From: Aurantimonas coralicida_A
GTDB taxonomy: Bacteria > Pseudomonadota > Alphaproteobacteria > Rhizobiales > Rhizobiaceae
Assembly (NCBI RefSeq): GCF_036016755.1
Contig: NZ_JAYXIH010000019.1
Span: 24,734-88,733 of the forward strand
DNA length: 64,000 nt
Direction: 5' to 3'
The notes under the pieces are model-generated. The model was not told the DNA's origin. It ran no database searches and saw only the letters and a program-made list of their open reading frames with translations. This document shows, one piece after another, positions 37,099-45,578 of the stretch. The position numbers and the translations under genes are program-made. The stretch's first letter is position 1; the number at the start of each line of letters is the position of its first letter.

Positions 37099-37438
37099 CA
37101 AGGAGGCCGGTCCCGCCGGTTCGCCACTCTCGACCTGTCTGCCACGGTCGCATTCGAACGGTGGCTCTTGCACTTGGACGCGTCAGAGGTCATAATCCTA
37201 CTTCGGGTATTTGCAGACCCGGAGTCTGGCTGACGTTCCGCCACCGAAAAATCGGCGGTTTGCCTGGTTTTGCTGTGCAATGACCGGAGCGATGAGAACC
37301 AAACCTTTCGCCGAAACCGTGTGAAATTCCGAATCTCCGGCCGCAGCGTGTTGCTGTGTCCATACAACCATAGAAGTCTATCGCGTCGCGCGAAACTTCC
37401 AGCAGAGCCCAGACAGGGCAGCGACGAAAGGTTTATCC
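37099..37438. other. Intergenic region between P450 gene and cspA
   Basis: No gene supported. Two dyads are visible: CAGAC-N5-GTCTG at 37214-37228, and a hairpin at 37241-37258 (CCACCGA pairing with TCGGCGG, one mismatch, AAAA loop) followed by TTT, which could end the P450 transcript. The 150 bp before cspA are a likely long cold-shock leader. Confidence 0.4.
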
Positions 37439-37651
37439 ATGAGCCAGACCGGCACCGTCAAGTTCTTCAACGAAGCCAAGGGTTTCGGATTCGTTACGCC
37501 GGACGGCGGCGCGAAGGACGTTTTTCTTCACGTCTCCGCGCTTGAGCGCGCAGGCATCTCCTCGCTCAACGAGGGCGACAAGATCAGCTTCGACACCGAG
37601 CCCGACACCCGCGGCAAGGGTCCGAAGGCGATCAACGTCCAGCGCGCCTAA
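37439..37651 (+). CDS. cspA: Cold-shock protein (CspA family)
   Basis: 70 residues, MSQTGTVKFFNEAKGFGFVT. A single cold-shock OB-fold with RNP1 KGFGFVT and RNP2 DVFLHVSAL; acts as an RNA/ssDNA chaperone. GGEGAKD-type surface loop DGGAKD. Preceded by ACGAAAGGTTTATCC with AAGG as ribosome site. The paralogue subgroup cannot be told from sequence alone. Confidence 0.96.
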   Translation: MSQTGTVKFFNEAKGFGFVTPDGGAKDVFLHVSALERAGISSLNEGDKISFDTEPDTRGKGPKAINVQRA

Positions 37652-37753
37652 CACGTTAAGGTACGACCGGCGGGGTCCGCTCCGCCGGTCGCACTGACCG
37701 AAACTTTATTTCGGGTCGCTCCGCGTCTCGGTGCCAAGTGATCGAAAGTCGAG

Positions 37754-38011
37754 ATGATGGAGAATTCCCGAAAGGCGCGCGAGCGCGCCGAAGCAGCGCT
37801 TTCGGGTCCGCCGGAACGACCGGCCAAGGGTTCCGCGGTCGGCATCATCGCCGCAGAATCGCTGGCGACCCAGGAAAAGACGGCGCGGCTCAAGAAGCTC
37901 CGTATGGAGCGGGATGCCGCCGAGGCACCGAAGGTCGTCAAGGCGAAGACTACTAAGGCAAAGGCGAAGACGACTGCGTCGAAGCCACGCGCAAAGAAAT
38001 CCGCCGGCTGA
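37754..38011 (+). CDS. Small basic hypothetical protein
   Basis: 85 residues, MMENSRKARERAEAALSGPP. The N-terminal helix (SRKARERAEAALSG) and EKTARLKKLRMERDAAEAP resemble a family of short unannotated rhizobial proteins; the C-terminal Lys/Ala/Thr-rich tail (KVVKAKTTKAKAKTTASK) is histone-H1-like and could bind nucleic acid. Function unknown. It lies between cspA and rpsU on the same strand. Confidence 0.6.
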   Translation: MMENSRKARERAEAALSGPPERPAKGSAVGIIAAESLATQEKTARLKKLRMERDAAEAPKVVKAKTTKAKAKTTASKPRAKKSAG

Positions 38012-38104
38012 CTGATCGTCGCCGGCCATGTGGCGGTCCCGCCCTCTCCCATTGCGAGGAGAAGCGGCGCGAGGCCCTTAATAACCGATCAGTGAGGAGT
38101 CGTT

Positions 38105-38431
38105 TTGAAAGTCGACGTCAGAGACAACAATGTCGATCAGGCCCTTCGGGCTCTGAAGAAGAAATTGCAGCGCGAAGGCGTCTTCCGTGAAATGAAGGCG
38201 CGCCGCGCCTATGAGAAGCCGTCCGAGCGACGCGCACGTCAAAAGCAGGAGGCCATTCGCCGCTCCCGCAAGCTTGCCCGCAAGCAGGCGCAGCGCGAAG
38301 GTCTCGTTCCCGGTCCGAAGCGCAAGCCGCCCCGCGCCGGCGCAGCGCGTCCAGGTGCCGCAGGGTCCGGCGGCGCGAGCACGGGCTATTCCGGTGGCGA
38401 CGCCCCGCGGCCATACAACACGGCCGGCTGA
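38105..38431 (+). CDS. rpsU: 30S ribosomal protein S21 with extended C-terminus
   Basis: 108 residues. VDVRDNNVDQALRALKKKLQ, REGVFREMKARRAYEKPSER and RARQKQEAIRRSRKLARKQA are the S21 core, which sits at the 3' end of 16S rRNA near the Shine-Dalgarno helix. Residues 70-108 are a Pro/Gly/Ala-rich extension (PKRKPPRAGAARPGA ...) longer than E. coli S21 and common in Hyphomicrobiales. The start is a TTG (38105) with GAGGAG five bases upstream. Confidence 0.94.
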   Translation: MKVDVRDNNVDQALRALKKKLQREGVFREMKARRAYEKPSERRARQKQEAIRRSRKLARKQAQREGLVPGPKRKPPRAGAARPGAAGSGGASTGYSGGDAPRPYNTAG

Positions 38432-38458
38432 CCAGTCTCTTTTTTGGTTTGTCTATTC

Positions 38459-38493
38459 GATTGCCCGGTGGCCGCAAGGCTGACCGGGCAATC
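38459..38493. terminator. Hairpin terminator between rpsU and cysK (possibly bidirectional)
   Basis: Stem GATTGCCCGGT / ACCGGGCAATC with a 13-base loop, followed by GCATTTT on the plus strand. It lies between the convergent rpsU and cysK stops and can serve either transcript. Confidence 0.7.
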
Positions 38494-38542
38494 GCATTTT
38501 GAACGGTTGCATCGACGCCGTGGTCCGGCCACGCGTCACTGC

Positions 38543-39535
38543 CTACTCCTCGTCACCCAGCCCTTCGAACAGCGCCGTCGACAGGTACCGCTCGGCGAAG
38601 GACGGGATGATCACGACGATGTTCTTGCCCGCCATCTCATCGCGCCGGCCGACACGGATCGCGGCCGCGAGCGCCGCGCCGGATGAAATTCCCACCGGAA
38701 CGCCTTCCAGCCGGGCGACCAGACGCGCCAGCTCAAAGGATTCCTCGTTCGAGACCTGGACGACCTCGTCATAGACCTCGCGATCGAGGATTGCCGGCGC
38801 GAAACCGGCGCCGATCCCCTGGATCTTGTGCGGACCGGGAGCGCCACCCGACAAAATCGGCGATGCCTCCGGCTCCACGGCGATGACCTTGAGGCCGGGC
38901 TTCTTCTGCTTCAGCGCCTGGCCGGCGCCGGTGATCGTGCCGCCGGTGCCGATGCCGGCCACCAGCACGTCGACCTCGCCCTTGGTATCGTTCCAGATTT
39001 CCTCGGCGGTGGTGACGCGGTGTATTTCCGGGTTGGCCGGGTTCTCGAATTGCTGGGGCATCACAGCGTCCGGGATCTCGGCGACGAGTTCCTCGGCCTT
39101 GGCGATCGCGCCCTTCATCCCCTTGGCGCCCTCGGTCAGCACCAGGTCCGCGCCAAGCAGCCGCAACATCTTGCGCCGTTCGACCGACATCGTCTCGGGC
39201 ATGGTCAAGATCAACCGATAGCCCTTGGCGGCCGCCGCGAAGGCGAGCGCGATACCGGTGTTACCCGAAGTGGGCTCGACCAATGTCGTCTTGCCCGGCG
39301 TGATCCGGCCGTCGGCTTCGAGTTTCTGGATCATCGCGACGCCGATACGGTCCTTGACGCTGGCGATCGGATTGAAGAATTCGAGCTTGGCGAGAAGATG
39401 CGCCTTGACGCCCTTTTCCTTCGCCAGCTTGTCCAGGCGGACGATCGGCGTATCGCCGATGGTGTCGACGATGGAATCGTAGATACGCCCCCGCCCCCGC
39501 GTCCACGCCCTGCTGTCGTTTGCGGCTTTGTCCAT
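38543..39535 (-). CDS. cysK: Cysteine synthase A (O-acetylserine sulfhydrylase)
   Basis: 330 residues from the ATG at 39533-39535 (MDKAANDSRAWTRGRGRIYD), with AGGGAGAA upstream. PLP enzyme making cysteine from O-acetylserine and sulfide. PLP Lys in FFNPIASVKDRIGVAM, substrate loop EPTSGNTGIALAFAAAAKGY, PLP phosphate loop VAGIGTGGTITGAGQAL and SSGAALAAAIRVG are present. The N-terminal 18 residues before RIYDSIVDTIGDTPIVRL exceed the usual start, so a downstream initiation is possible. Confidence 0.95.
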   Translation of the reverse strand: MDKAANDSRAWTRGRGRIYDSIVDTIGDTPIVRLDKLAKEKGVKAHLLAKLEFFNPIASVKDRIGVAMIQKLEADGRITPGKTTLVEPTSGNTGIALAFAAAAKGYRLILTMPETMSVERRKMLRLLGADLVLTEGAKGMKGAIAKAEELVAEIPDAVMPQQFENPANPEIHRVTTAEEIWNDTKGEVDVLVAGIGTGGTITGAGQALKQKKPGLKVIAVEPEASPILSGGAPGPHKIQGIGAGFAPAILDREVYDEVVQVSNEESFELARLVARLEGVPVGISSGAALAAAIRVGRRDEMAGKNIVVIIPSFAERYLSTALFEGLGDEE

Positions 39536-39778
39536 GGCTTGGTTCTCCCTATCGCGTCGTGGCTCAGTCGCAGCCGGCCGCTCCATCAGCTGTAAAGCTT
39601 ATGGCGAAAAACCACCGGATGTGAGGCCGTGTCATCCAAACCGCGGCCGTCCGATAAAAAAGCATACCCCAAGTGCGCCAAAGCGCCATCGAACCGATGG
39701 CACAATACGAGCGAAGCATCGAATTGTCCGGATCCCGCCAACGCGATCTTATGATAATTGCGGGAGAACGGAGGCTCG

Positions 39779-40612
39779 GTGCAGGTAAATCCGCCGGCCG
39801 AGAAACCAGCGAGATCACCGTTGCGCCCTGCCTTTGCCCATATCCGAACTATCTGCGGCGAATTTCTCGTGCTGGTCGCTGCGATGACGCTGATGTCGGG
39901 GACGGCGGGGTTCTATCTATTCCGCGGGTTCGGACAACCGGTCATGATGACGGCGGCGCTTTTCGCGTTCGCCGTGCCGCTGGTGACCGCCCTTCCCTAT
40001 GTCGTTTATCTGGCTGTCCGGTTGAACAGCCTGATGTCGGACAATGCCGGCCTCCAACGCGCCGCCACGACCGACCGGCTGACGGGACTTCTCAACCGGG
40101 CCGGCTTCGAGGGCGAAATCCGACGCCACATCGCGACACTTGAGAGAAAGCAGCAGGGCGGCCTGATGCTGCTCGTCGTGGACGCCGACAATTTCAAGCA
40201 GATCAACGACCGGCTGGGGCATCCAACCGGCGATCAGGCCTTGAAGGCGATCGCGACCGAGCTGCGTCATTCGATCCGCGTCGGCGACGCCTTGGGCCGG
40301 ATCGGCGGCGAGGAATTCGCCATCTCGCTGCCCTGCGCCAATATCGGACAAGGCCGGACGGTGGCCGAGCGCCTGCGGCTGGCCATCAACGCGATCAGCG
40401 TCGGTGAAGGTGACGACACCATCCGGCTCTCGGTTAGCGTCGGCGGCGCGTTTTCCGCGGCGCCGCAATCCTTCGATGTCATCTATGCAGCCGCGGACAG
40501 CAATCTCTACCAGGCCAAGCAGGCTGGCCGGAACCGCAGCACCATCTCGGCGATGGGGAACGCGCATGGCTATCTTCGCGACGCGGGAAAATCGGTCCCC
40601 GCCACCCCCTGA
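39779..40612 (+). CDS. Membrane-anchored diguanylate cyclase (GGDEF domain)
   Basis: 277 residues. Start chosen at the GTG at 39779 because GGAGG lies 5 nt before it; a TTG seven codons upstream is possible. Two transmembrane helices (about 25-50 and 58-80) with almost no periplasmic loop precede a GGDEF domain (TTDRLTGLLNRAGFEGEIRR, LLVVDADNFKQINDRLGHPT, GGEEF active site in GRIGGEEFAISL). It should make cyclic di-GMP from GTP. No I-site RxxD is obvious before GGEEF. No EAL domain. Confidence 0.9.
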   Translation: MQVNPPAEKPARSPLRPAFAHIRTICGEFLVLVAAMTLMSGTAGFYLFRGFGQPVMMTAALFAFAVPLVTALPYVVYLAVRLNSLMSDNAGLQRAATTDRLTGLLNRAGFEGEIRRHIATLERKQQGGLMLLVVDADNFKQINDRLGHPTGDQALKAIATELRHSIRVGDALGRIGGEEFAISLPCANIGQGRTVAERLRLAINAISVGEGDDTIRLSVSVGGAFSAAPQSFDVIYAAADSNLYQAKQAGRNRSTISAMGNAHGYLRDAGKSVPATP

Positions 40613-40625
40613 CAGCCCCGGCCGG

Positions 40626-41078
40626 TCACCCGGTTCCCGTCGAACCGAAACCACCGTCACCCCGCTCGCTAACCGCAAGACTTTGTCGCTCACCGAACTC
40701 TGCCTGGACGACCGGCGCGACGACCATCTGCGCGATCCTGTCGCCGCGCGCGACGGTGAATGCCTCCTCGCCCAGATTGACGAGGATGATCTTCACCTCG
40801 CCGCGATAGTCGCTGTCGATGGTGCCGGGCGTATTGAGGACCGTGACGCCGTGCTTGGCGGCCAAGCCGGAGCGCGGCCGCACCTGAACCTCGTAGCCCG
40901 CCGGAATCTCGAAGCTCAGGCCGGTCGGCACCAGCGCCCGCGCGCCGGGAGCCAGGGTCAGCGGTTCCTCCAAGGCAGCGCGAATGTCCGCCCCGGCCGC
41001 GCCATTTGTCGCGTAGGCGGGAAGCGGCAGATCCGCGCCATGGGGCAGACGGCACATGCCGATCGTTGGCGCGCTCAA
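40626..41078 (-). CDS. dut: dUTP diphosphatase
   Basis: 150 residues; trimeric dUTPase hydrolysing dUTP to dUMP + PPi, keeping uracil out of DNA. All five motifs are seen: AGADIRAAL (1), RPRSGLAAKHG (2), GTIDSDYRGEVKIILVN (3), RGDRIAQMVVAPVV (4), ERGDGGFGSTG (5). The start is TTG (41076-41078), overlapping the TGA of coaBC by 4 bp. Confidence 0.97.
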   Translation of the reverse strand: MSAPTIGMCRLPHGADLPLPAYATNGAAGADIRAALEEPLTLAPGARALVPTGLSFEIPAGYEVQVRPRSGLAAKHGVTVLNTPGTIDSDYRGEVKIILVNLGEEAFTVARGDRIAQMVVAPVVQAEFGERQSLAVSERGDGGFGSTGTG

Positions 41079-42295
41079 GGACGGTCACCCTCTGTCAGGC
41101 GGGCGGCGATCCATGCCGCAAGGCGCCGCGCGACTTCTGTCTTGTCGAGCTTGGGCCAGTCCTCGACGCCGTCCCGCGTGACGATATGCACGGTGTTTGC
41201 CATGCCCCCCATGACGCCGGTCGCGGCCGACACGTCATTGGCGACGATCGCGTCGGCGCCCTTTCTGTCCAGCTTTGCACGTGCATTCGCCAGGAGATCG
41301 TCGGTCTCGGCCGCGAAGCCGACAACGAGGCGCGGCCGCAATTGCGAGTGGCCGATGGTCGCCAGGATGTCCGGATTCTCCGTCAAGGCGAGCGCCGGCG
41401 GGCCGCCGTCGCCCTTCTTGATCTTGGCCTCACCCTCCGCGACCGTCCGCCAGTCGGCGACGGCGGCAACGAACACCGCGGCGTCTGCCGGAAGCGCCGC
41501 CTCGACGGCTTGCAGCATCTCGCGCGCGGTCTCGACACGGCGCATGGCGACACCGGGCGGATCTGCGATGGCGACGGGGCCGCTGACCAGCGTCACCTCG
41601 GCCCCCAATCCGGTAAGCGCTGCGGCGATGGCGTGTCCCTGCCGCCCGGACGAGCGGTTGGCGAGGTAGCGGACCGGGTCGATCGGCTCGTGGGTCGGGC
41701 CTGACGTGACCACGATGCGGCGACCCGCGAGCGGCTTGGCCCCACCGTCCAGCACAGCCTCCAGCGCCGCCGCGATCTCCATCGGCTCGGCCATGCGGCC
41801 AATTCCGGCCTCGCCCGCCTCGGCCATCTCGCCGGCATTCGGCCCGACGAAGCGGACGCCATCGGCGGCCAGCACCTGATGATTGCGGCGCGTCGCCGGA
41901 TGCGCCCACATCGCCGGGTTCATCGCCGGCGCCATCAGGATCGGCGCCTTCGCCGCGAGCAGCACGGCGGTGGCGAGATCGTCGGCCAGGCCATTGGCGC
42001 AGCGCGCCATCAAATTGGCCGTCGCCGGCGCAACGAGAATCGCATCGGCCTCGCGGGCCAGACGGATATGGCCGACATCGTGCTCGTCCTCGCGGTCGAA
42101 CAGATCGTCGAACACCTTGGAGGCCGACAGCGCGCCGACCGCGAGCGGCGTCACGAACTCCTTGGCCGCCGCCGTCATCACCGGCGTCACGCGCGCGCCG
42201 CGCTCGCGCAGGCGGCGGATGAGGTCCAGCGTCTTGTAGGCCGCGATGCCGCCGCCGATAATCAGAAGGACGCGCTTTCCGTCGAGCCCGCTCAT
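41075..42295 (-). CDS. coaBC: Bifunctional phosphopantothenoylcysteine decarboxylase / phosphopantothenate--cysteine ligase
   Basis: 406 residues from ATG at 42293-42295 (MSGLDGKRVLLIIGGGIAAY). Coenzyme A synthesis: ligation of cysteine to 4'-phosphopantothenate, then FMN-dependent decarboxylation. CoaC part (1-190) contains the APAMNPAMW motif; CoaB part (195-406) contains TSGPTHEPIDPVRYLANRSS and GRQGHAIAAALTG. Its ATG overlaps the vapC stop (ATGA), so in this genome coaBC translation is coupled to a toxin gene; dut follows with a 4-bp overlap. Confidence 0.96.
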   Translation of the reverse strand: MSGLDGKRVLLIIGGGIAAYKTLDLIRRLRERGARVTPVMTAAAKEFVTPLAVGALSASKVFDDLFDREDEHDVGHIRLAREADAILVAPATANLMARCANGLADDLATAVLLAAKAPILMAPAMNPAMWAHPATRRNHQVLAADGVRFVGPNAGEMAEAGEAGIGRMAEPMEIAAALEAVLDGGAKPLAGRRIVVTSGPTHEPIDPVRYLANRSSGRQGHAIAAALTGLGAEVTLVSGPVAIADPPGVAMRRVETAREMLQAVEAALPADAAVFVAAVADWRTVAEGEAKIKKGDGGPPALALTENPDILATIGHSQLRPRLVVGFAAETDDLLANARAKLDRKGADAIVANDVSAATGVMGGMANTVHIVTRDGVEDWPKLDKTEVARRLAAWIAARLTEGDRP

Positions 42296-42693
42296 GCCAC
42301 CAGCGCCGGTTCGATGTCGGTGTGGAAGAAATCGTCGCCCTTGAACAGCAGCGGCGCGTCGAGCGACCGGGCCAGCGCATAGGAGAAGCAATCGCCGAAA
42401 TTCAGCCGCGCCGGGCTGCCCGACCCGCGGCCGAAGCGGCGATAGGCCTCGATGGCAAGATCGGCCTGGCGGACGTTGAATGGATGTGTTCGCAACACCA
42501 TATCCTCCATCATCTCATGCAGCCGACGCACACCTTGCGATCCATGCTGGCTGCGGATCACGATCGCTGTCTCGACGAACGTCGCTGCGGAAATCGAAAC
42601 CTCGTCATCGTTCACGATCAGGCGTGTGATCCGCTCGGCCTCCGGTTCGGCATTTGTGACCGCCACGATCGCCGAACTATCCACGACGATCAC
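42292..42693 (-). CDS. vapC: VapC-type PIN-domain ribonuclease toxin
   Basis: 133 residues from a GTG (42691-42693) overlapping the vapB stop (GTGA). PIN acids are visible: Asp4 in MIVVDSSAIVAV, Glu in AATFVETAIVIRS, Asp in ARLNFGDCFSYALARSL, and the final Asp in LLFKGDDFFHTDI. Such toxins cleave tRNA or rRNA when the antitoxin is lost. The last codons overlap the coaBC start. Start further upstream (MGFRRV) is possible but would lose the overlap. Confidence 0.93.
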   Translation of the reverse strand: MIVVDSSAIVAVTNAEPEAERITRLIVNDDEVSISAATFVETAIVIRSQHGSQGVRRLHEMMEDMVLRTHPFNVRQADLAIEAYRRFGRGSGSPARLNFGDCFSYALARSLDAPLLFKGDDFFHTDIEPALVA

Positions 42694-42950
42694 TCGACGA
42701 AATCCCAAAGTTCGTCGGTGAACGTCTTCTGGTCGAAAGGCCGATCGGGCTTGCGTCCCAGCGACAGGATGCGCCGGACACGCGCCTCCCGCGCCTCCAC
42801 GCTTTCCCCCTGGCCGGCAGGCCGCCCGTCGACCGAGGCGCCGAGAATCGTGCGCGCCTCTTCCTCCATGGACCGGCCGAGTTCGGCCGCGCGCATGCGC
42901 AGCTTCCGTTTCACGTCCGCATCGAGATTGCGAATCGTCAGGCTGGCCAT
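42690..42950 (-). CDS. vapB: VapB/FitA-type ribbon-helix-helix antitoxin
   Basis: 86 residues. MASLTIRNLDADVKRKLRMR and AAELGRSMEEEARTIL form an RHH DNA-binding domain of the FitA type; the C-terminal part ending DQKTFTDELWDFVE would wrap the PIN toxin's active site. Binds VapC and represses the operon. ATG at 42948-42950. The pair sits between ubiB and coaBC, genes adjacent in many relatives. Confidence 0.92.
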   Translation of the reverse strand: MASLTIRNLDADVKRKLRMRAAELGRSMEEEARTILGASVDGRPAGQGESVEAREARVRRILSLGRKPDRPFDQKTFTDELWDFVE

Positions 42951-43047
42951 CCTCGCCTCTCGTCTAGCTCTTACCAGCCAATCTAAGTTCCGGATGATTG
43001 CAATGCAATCAAAGGGGTAAGCCGGATCATCGGCATCCCGGTTGCGC

Positions 43048-44631
43048 TCAAAATATCATCGAGATCGCAATCGACAGCAGCGACACGGCGATCACCCATT
43101 GGGCGACACGACCACTGATGATGCTGGTTCGCTTCTCCGTGGCGAGGTCCGTGAGCGTATCGTCGTTCAGCCGGATACCGTTTTCGATCAGATCCGGCAT
43201 CTGCTTGGCGAGGATTTCCAGCCCGACCGCGAGATCGGGCGCGCGGTGCAGCAGCCGCAGCATCGCATCGACACCTGCGCGGGCTTCCCGCAGCTTGGCC
43301 GCCGGCCCGAGCTCTTCGAGGATGTAGTCAGACACCACCGGCTCGGCGGCAACCCACATGTTGAACTTCGGGTCGAAGGTGCGTGCGACGCCTTCCACGA
43401 CGACCATGGTCTTCTGCAACAAGACGAGTTCGGGCCGGGTCTTCATGTCGAACAGCTCGGTGACCTCGAACAAGAGCGCCAAGAGGTGGCCCATCGAAAT
43501 CGTCTCGGCGGGCTGGCCATAGATCGGCTCGCCGATCGCGCGAAGCGCCTGGGCGAAGCTGGCGACGTTCTGGCTGCGCGGCACGTAGCCGGCCTCGAAA
43601 TGCAGCTCAGCCACGCGCAGATAGTCGCGGCGAATGAAGCCGTAGAGGATCTCGGCGAGGAAGCGCTTGGATTCCGCGCTGAGCCGGCCGACGATGCCCA
43701 GATCGACCGCGATCACCGTGCCGTCCGGGCCGACGAACAGATTGCCCTGATGCATGTCGGCATGAAAGAAGCCGTCGCGCATGGCGTGGCGCAGGAACGA
43801 TTGCACCACGGTCACGCCGATCTGCTTCAGATCATGCCCGGCCATCGCGATCGCGGCGACATCGCTCATCTTGATGCCGTCGATCCACTCCATGGTGAGG
43901 ACGTCGCGGCCTGTGCGCTCCCAGTCGATCGTCGGCACCCGAAATCCGAAATCGTTCGCCGTGTTTTCGGCCATCTCCGACGCCGCGGCCGCCTCCAGCC
44001 GCAGATCCATCTCGATCCTTGTCGACTGGGCGAGCGTCTCCACCACCGCCACCGGACGCAGCCGGCGCGACGCGCGCACGTAGCGCTCCAAAAAGCGCGC
44101 GATGGAGGCGAAGGTCTCCAGTTCATGCAGAAAGCGGACACGGACGCCGGGCCGGACCACCTTGACGGCGACGAAGCGCTCGCTGCCGTCGGCGTCGCGA
44201 ATACGCGCCTTATAGACCTGGGCGATCGATGCCGCGCCAACGACCTCGCCGAGCTCCAGAAAGAGTTCGTCGACGCGCCGCCCGAGCGTCGTCTCGATCT
44301 CGATCACAGCCAGCGCCGTATCGAAAGGCGGGACCTTGTCCTGGAGACTGCCCAGTTCGCGCGCCGCCGCAGCGCCGACAAGGTCCGGCCGGGTCGCCAG
44401 GAACTGGCCGAGCTTGACATAGGATGGTCCGAGACGGTTCAGGGCGCGCGACAGATTGTCGGAGCGTTCCCGATTTTCAGCCGAGCCCCGCTCGATCAAT
44501 CGCGCGAAGCGGTGCAGCAGCGCCGGCCCGGGCGGCAGGCCCTCGGCGGGAAACGAGCCGATGACGCCCTCGCGGGCGAGAACAAAGACCGCGCGGACGA
44601 GTGCGATCGTGCCGGAAATGGGATTGGCCAA
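43048..44631 (-). CDS. ubiB: UbiB-family atypical kinase/ATPase for ubiquinone biosynthesis
   Basis: 527 residues. ADCK/COQ8-like protein required for aerobic ubiquinone synthesis. KxGQ motif region LGPSYVKLGQFLATRPDLVG, nucleotide loop VVGAASIAQVYKARIRDADG with the Ala-rich loop, VAVKVVRPGV Lys, catalytic loop FFHADMHQGNLFVGPDGTVI with AVDLGIVGRL, and a C-terminal transmembrane helix (VIAVSLLSIAISMIF). The start is TTG (44629-44631) with GGAAAG upstream. It starts 21 bp after ubiE ends on the same strand, a conserved operon. Confidence 0.95.
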   Translation of the reverse strand: MANPISGTIALVRAVFVLAREGVIGSFPAEGLPPGPALLHRFARLIERGSAENRERSDNLSRALNRLGPSYVKLGQFLATRPDLVGAAAARELGSLQDKVPPFDTALAVIEIETTLGRRVDELFLELGEVVGAASIAQVYKARIRDADGSERFVAVKVVRPGVRVRFLHELETFASIARFLERYVRASRRLRPVAVVETLAQSTRIEMDLRLEAAAASEMAENTANDFGFRVPTIDWERTGRDVLTMEWIDGIKMSDVAAIAMAGHDLKQIGVTVVQSFLRHAMRDGFFHADMHQGNLFVGPDGTVIAVDLGIVGRLSAESKRFLAEILYGFIRRDYLRVAELHFEAGYVPRSQNVASFAQALRAIGEPIYGQPAETISMGHLLALLFEVTELFDMKTRPELVLLQKTMVVVEGVARTFDPKFNMWVAAEPVVSDYILEELGPAAKLREARAGVDAMLRLLHRAPDLAVGLEILAKQMPDLIENGIRLNDDTLTDLATEKRTSIISGRVAQWVIAVSLLSIAISMIF

Positions 44632-44652
44632 GAGTCTTTCCGCCCGATCGGT

Positions 44653-45432
44653 TCAGAGCTTCCAGCCGGAATGGATGGCGGCGATGCCTCCCGACAGGTT
44701 GCGATAGGCGACGCGCTCGAAGCCGGCGGCGCGAATGGCCGCAGCAAAATTCGCCTGGTTGGGAAAGCGCCGGATCGACTCGACCAGATACTCGTAGGAT
44801 TCGCGATCGTTGGCGACGGCCTCGCCGATCCTCGGAATCGCCTTGAACGACCACGCTTCGTAGACCCGGTCGAGAACCGGCATGTCGACCTCGGAAAATT
44901 CCAGGCACAGGAACCGGCCGCCGGGCTTGAGCACCCGATACGCCTCGCTCAAGGCCTTGTCGATCCGCGGCACGTTACGAATGCCGAAGGCGATCGTGTA
45001 GGCATCGAAGCTCATATCGGGGAGCTTCAGTTCCTCGGCATTGCCTTCGACGAAAACCAGATTGCCGTCGAGCCGCCGCTTCGCTGCCCGTTCGGCACCG
45101 ACGCCGAGCATCGAGGCGTTGATGTCGAGGACAGTGCCCTCGGCGCGCCGCCGCGATGCCTCGACAATGCGGAAGGCGACATCGCCGGTGCCGCCCGCCA
45201 CGTCGACGAACCGCCAGCCGGCGCGATGCGGCGGCGCCAGCCAGGCGGCCATGGCGCTCTTCCAGGCGCGATGGAGGCCGGCCGACATCAAGTCGTTCAT
45301 CAGGTCGTAACGCTCGGCTACGCGGTGGAAGACATCGTTGACGCGCGCCTGCTTCTCCTCCCGGCCCGCCACTGTGGCATAGCCGTAGGAGGTCTCCATC
45401 GCTTCGGCTCCGGTGACACGGGTTCGCGACAT
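44653..45432 (-). CDS. ubiE: Demethylmenaquinone/2-methoxy-6-polyprenyl-1,4-benzoquinol methyltransferase
   Basis: 259 residues. SAM-dependent C-methyltransferase of ubiquinone synthesis. VFHRVAERYDLMNDLMSAGL, HRAWKSAMAAWL, the SAM motif FVDVAGGTGDVAFRIVEA, YTIAFGIRNVPRIDKALSEA and the C-terminal VAYRNLSGGIAAIHSGWKL are the UbiE signatures. Start ATG at 45430-45432 with AAGGGG upstream; an internal Met 11 codons later (METSYG) is also possible. Divergent from mutM. Confidence 0.96.
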   Translation of the reverse strand: MSRTRVTGAEAMETSYGYATVAGREEKQARVNDVFHRVAERYDLMNDLMSAGLHRAWKSAMAAWLAPPHRAGWRFVDVAGGTGDVAFRIVEASRRRAEGTVLDINASMLGVGAERAAKRRLDGNLVFVEGNAEELKLPDMSFDAYTIAFGIRNVPRIDKALSEAYRVLKPGGRFLCLEFSEVDMPVLDRVYEAWSFKAIPRIGEAVANDRESYEYLVESIRRFPNQANFAAAIRAAGFERVAYRNLSGGIAAIHSGWKL

Positions 45433-45578
45433 GGGACGGCCCCTTACATTGCATCGCATCGACCGGATGCGGATATTGGAACGGCGGACCCGCGCCGGTC
45501 CTGCGAGAGACAGGGAGCGGCGGAGTTCGACAGGCGCTTCGGTCGGAAGCGCTGCATCAATCAGGGACTTAATCGAAA

